Positions 5,891-8,164 of a DNA stretch of 8,164 nucleotides are shown piece by piece (the first letter of the stretch is position 1; each line of letters begins with the position of its first letter). The DNA comes from CAYVAP01 sp964343195 (GTDB lineage: Bacteria; Bacteroidota; Bacteroidia; J057). Location: contig CAYFIR010000193.1 in assembly GCA_964343195.1 (NCBI GenBank), positions 1 through 8,164 on the forward strand, in the 5' to 3' direction. Under the pieces are notes generated by a model. It did not search any database and was not told where the DNA came from. It was given only the letters and a program-made list of their open reading frames with translations. The translations under genes and the position numbers were made by a program.

Positions 5891-7405
5891 ATGTTACTGG
5901 CCAATTCTCAGCAAATCCGAACTGCGGACAAAATACAGATTGAGGAGAGAGGGTTCCCTGGAATTCTCCTGATGGAAAATGCCGGACGAATGTGTGCGGA
6001 GTTCCTGTTTGAGAAATATCAGGGTCAAAAGAGCTTCCTTGTCCTTGCGGGTCCAGGGAACAACGGAGGAGACGGGCTCGTGATAGCCCGCCATCTTTTT
6101 CTGGCCGGAAAAGAGGTTCAGGTGCTGCTTTCACATCCCCCCACCAGATTCACCGGGGATGCCGCGGTCAACTACCGCATCATCAGCGAATTGCCCATCC
6201 CATTGCTATTTTGGGATGAGGAAGATCCAGACGATATCGTCAGTTCATTCGCAGAGTCACCGATTGTTATAGACGCTCTTTTGGGAACCGGAATTCACGA
6301 CAGTTTGCGGGGGCCAATTGCCGACATCGTTGCCTTTTTCCGGAACCACCCCGCACCCAGAATTGCCATTGACCTCCCCAGCGGACTGAGCGCAGATACA
6401 GGAGAAGCCATCAACCAGCCAATTCCGGTCCATCATACCCTGACCTTTCAGCTTCCCAAAATTTGCCACTATGTGACCCCGGCCTCCAATTATTGCGGAG
6501 AGATCAGCACCTTTGACATTGGGCTTTGGCCAGAAGTTATCGAGGGTCTGGGGATTCGGCGAAGAGTCCTTGACAATACAGAAAGCCAGCTAGTTCTCAA
6601 AAACCAGCGAGCAGATTCACACAAAGGCACCTTTGGACACGTATTGGCAGCAGGCGGAAGCCGTCATATGGCAGGCTCTATAGCCATGACTGCCTTTAGC
6701 GCCTTAAAAAGTGGTGCGGGTCTGGTAACCGTGGTTACCCCAGGGTCCTGCCGCCAAACTATCCTCAACCATGTGCCCGAAGCCATGTGCCTGGGGGCAG
6801 GAGATGAGGACATGTTCACCCTGGGAGTGGCTGCCATCGAGATTTTTGACCAAGCGCTAAAAGGGAAACAGGCAGTCTGTATTGGCCCCGGTTTGAGCAA
6901 AGAGACAGACACCTACGAATTCCTCTCAGCAGTACTTCCCATGGTGCAGGTGCCGCTGGTACTGGATGCTGACGCCCTCAACCTCCTGGCCGAAAGCCCT
7001 GAAATGTGGGCCATGATCCCGGAAAAAACCATTATCACCCCGCATCCTGGGGAAATGAAAAGGCTCATGGGCCTTGACACCGTCAACAATAGGCGGATGG
7101 AAAGTGCTGAGCGACTCGCCCAGGATCGCAACGTTGTCGTGGTGCTCAAAGGAGCTGGAACCATCGTTGCATCCCCCGATGGCAACACCTATGTCAATAC
7201 TTCCGGGAATCCCGGCATGGCTACTGCGGGATCAGGAGACGTCTTAACGGGAGTAATCTGCAGCCTGCTGGCTCAGGGGTATTCTCCAGAAGTAGCAGCG
7301 ACCCTGGGAGTATATTTACATGGACAGGCAGGCGACAGGGCCGTCCACACCCATGGCATGAGGGGATTACTAGCCATGGACCTGGCCCGCGAACTGGGCA
7401 AATAA
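5891..7405 (+). CDS. nnr: Bifunctional NAD(P)HX epimerase / ADP-dependent dehydratase
   Basis: This 504-residue protein repairs hydrated NADH and NADPH. The N-terminal domain epimerises R-NAD(P)HX to S. The C-terminal domain dehydrates S-NAD(P)HX using ADP, restoring the cofactor in the cytoplasm. In the epimerase domain (1 to about 220) the motifs are QQIRTADK (7-14), GPGNNGGDG (54-62), IDALLGTG (127-134) and IDLPSGL (160-166). In the dehydratase domain (about 235-504) they are HKGTFGHVL (244-252), IGPGLS (331-336), LDADALN (358-364), TPHPGE (383-388) and GSGDVLTG (447-454). All expected signature residues are present, so both activities should work. I chose the ATG at 5891 because QQIRTAD normally comes within ten residues of the start; upstream in-frame ATGs at 5849 and 5732 would add unrelated sequence, the latter inside the glycosyltransferase gene. 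An intrinsic terminator follows at 7449-7474. Confidence 0.96.
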   Translation: MLLANSQQIRTADKIQIEERGFPGILLMENAGRMCAEFLFEKYQGQKSFLVLAGPGNNGGDGLVIARHLFLAGKEVQVLLSHPPTRFTGDAAVNYRIISELPIPLLFWDEEDPDDIVSSFAESPIVIDALLGTGIHDSLRGPIADIVAFFRNHPAPRIAIDLPSGLSADTGEAINQPIPVHHTLTFQLPKICHYVTPASNYCGEISTFDIGLWPEVIEGLGIRRRVLDNTESQLVLKNQRADSHKGTFGHVLAAGGSRHMAGSIAMTAFSALKSGAGLVTVVTPGSCRQTILNHVPEAMCLGAGDEDMFTLGVAAIEIFDQALKGKQAVCIGPGLSKETDTYEFLSAVLPMVQVPLVLDADALNLLAESPEMWAMIPEKTIITPHPGEMKRLMGLDTVNNRRMESAERLAQDRNVVVVLKGAGTIVASPDGNTYVNTSGNPGMATAGSGDVLTGVICSLLAQGYSPEVAATLGVYLHGQAGDRAVHTHGMRGLLAMDLARELGK

Positions 7406-7448
7406 TCCGTACGTTAACATTTGGAGAATTGACAGGGTAATGGGAGCA

Positions 7449-7474
7449 GGGATTTGAGGAAATCCCCCTTTTTT
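7449..7474 (+). terminator. Intrinsic terminator after nnr
   Basis: GGGATTT (7449-7455) pairs perfectly with AAATCCC (7460-7466) around a GAGG loop. CC and six T (7469-7474) follow. It ends transcription 44-69 bp after the nnr stop. Only 27 bp remain before the next start codon, so the promoter of that gene either lies upstream of or within the hairpin, or the gene relies on readthrough. Confidence 0.85.
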
Positions 7475-7501
7475 CGTCCCTTTGGGCCAAAATCACCACC
7501 T

Positions 7502-8098
7502 ATGGCAAGTATTCCCATTCCCGAGCATATCAAAGGGATCATTTTTGACCTGGACGGCACCCTCGCCGACACCATGCCCGTACACCTGGCCGCCTGGAAG
7601 GAGTCCGGCCGCGTCAATGGCGTCGAGATCACCGACGAAATGATCATGACCCACACCGGCATGCCCACCGTGCGCGTAGCAGCGGAACTCAACAAAGAGT
7701 ATGGCTGGAGCCTGGTTCCTGAAAAGGTCAAAGCGGACAAGGACGTAGCCTACGCCCGGTTCAAACCAGAAATTGGCGTCAGAGCCATCGAACCAGTCTA
7801 TGAAATTGCGGTAAACTACCGTGGCAAGCTCCCCATGTCAGTAGGTACCGGCAGCTCACATGGCAGCGCCATGGACACCCTCACCCACCTCGACGTGGTG
7901 GACTGGTTTGACGGCATCGTCACCGCCAATGACGTTGAGCACCCCAAGCCCCATCCGGAGACCTTCCTACGCTGCGCAGCACTTATGGGCGTCGATCCCA
8001 AAGATTGCCTGGTCCTCGAAGACGGAGCCTACGGCATACAGGCCGCCGAAGCCGCCGGTATGTACGTGATCGACGTAAGGCCCTATCTGGGAGAATAA
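7502..8098 (+). CDS. yqaB: HAD-family sugar phosphatase, YqaB-like
   Basis: This 198-residue cytoplasmic enzyme belongs to the HAD superfamily with a small helical cap (beta-phosphoglucomutase-like branch). Motif I is FDLDGTLADT (15-24), with Asp16 as nucleophile and Asp18 as general acid. Motif II is SVGTGSS (113-119). Motif III has Lys149 in HPKPHPETF. Motif IV is VLEDGAYGIQAA (171-182), with Glu173 and Asp174 binding magnesium. PMSVGTGS, KPHPETFLRCA and the ending GIQAAEAAGMYVIDVR closely resemble E. coli YqaB, a fructose-1-phosphate and 6-phosphogluconate phosphatase, and the length fits. A mutase activity is less likely but cannot be excluded. I chose the ATG at 7502; the frame is open to a TTG at 7454, but that codon lies within the terminator hairpin. 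The gene is richer in GC and in C-ending codons than its neighbours, which may reflect high expression or a different origin. Confidence 0.9.
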   Translation: MASIPIPEHIKGIIFDLDGTLADTMPVHLAAWKESGRVNGVEITDEMIMTHTGMPTVRVAAELNKEYGWSLVPEKVKADKDVAYARFKPEIGVRAIEPVYEIAVNYRGKLPMSVGTGSSHGSAMDTLTHLDVVDWFDGIVTANDVEHPKPHPETFLRCAALMGVDPKDCLVLEDGAYGIQAAEAAGMYVIDVRPYLGE

Positions 8099-8110
8099 AT
8101 CAGTAGTATA

Positions 8111-8164
8111 GGGCGTGCCCCCTCCGTCTCGCGATGCGAGACTCCGGGGTCGGGCCCTTCAGGG
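8111..8164. repeat. GC-rich nested hairpin, probably an intergenic repeat, cut by window end
   Basis: The core is a perfect stem of GTCTCGC (8126-8132) with GCGAGAC (8136-8142) and loop GAT. Outside it is a symmetrical TCC/TCC internal loop, then CCCC (8119-8122) paired with GGGG (8146-8149), then GGGC (8111-8114) with GCCC near 8154-8157. There is no U-tract. Sequences starting GGGCGTGCCC and ending GGGGTCGGGC around a variable hairpin occur, as I recall, as dispersed repeats in Bacteroidota genomes. It may also serve as the 3' end of the HAD phosphatase transcript. Confidence 0.55.

Noticed and set aside
7454..7501. TTG start for the HAD phosphatase
   Set aside because: The codon is inside the stem and loop of the intrinsic terminator, and the 16 extra residues look non-coding. 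ATG 7502 gives the usual length.
7414..7740. Minus-strand ORF of 108 residues across the nnr terminator
   Set aside because: It runs through the terminator and antisense to the HAD motifs and has no recognisable domain.

Overview
The window is about 8.2 kb of chromosomal DNA with moderate GC, probably from a member of the Bacteroidota and perhaps near the Saprospiria. The support is: little Shine-Dalgarno signal before most starts, a glycosyltransferase 9 with a C-terminal Cys-rich tail typical of the phylum, a tandem-domain universal stress protein, a 203-residue protein that resembles a hypothetical family I associate with Bacteroidota, and intergenic CAGGA/TCCTG hairpins. The lineage is inferred from these features, not from a marker gene.

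Layout, left to right. A small DUF952 protein (+) converges on a lipoprotein-type DUF255/SPATA20-like protein (-). Upstream of the latter, in the same direction, is a protein of unknown function (-). Next is a 280-bp spacer holding a CAGGA/TCCTG hairpin element, two 15-bp direct repeats, and a clean intrinsic terminator. The terminator belongs to the following gene, a two-domain universal stress protein (-). A 436-bp AT-rich divergent spacer follows, with several possible regulatory signals. Then come a glycosyltransferase family 9 enzyme (+) and a bifunctional NAD(P)HX epimerase/dehydratase (+), 61 bp apart and closed by an intrinsic terminator. The last gene is a YqaB-like HAD sugar phosphatase (+), followed by a GC-rich hairpin that runs into the window edge.

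The genes do not form one obvious pathway. GT9 probably acts in cell-surface polysaccharide or lipopolysaccharide synthesis. Nnr repairs damaged NAD(P)H, and the HAD enzyme probably dephosphorylates sugar phosphates. The DUF255 lipoprotein and the stress protein both keep their folds but have lost signature active-site or ligand residues, so both may be non-catalytic versions.

I find no CRISPR array, transposase, phage gene, toxin-antitoxin pair, RNA gene or defence system, and no convincing undescribed multi-gene system. The most interesting material is the repeat structure at 3244-3443, the possible leader region at 4366-4785, and the degenerate DUF255 protein.
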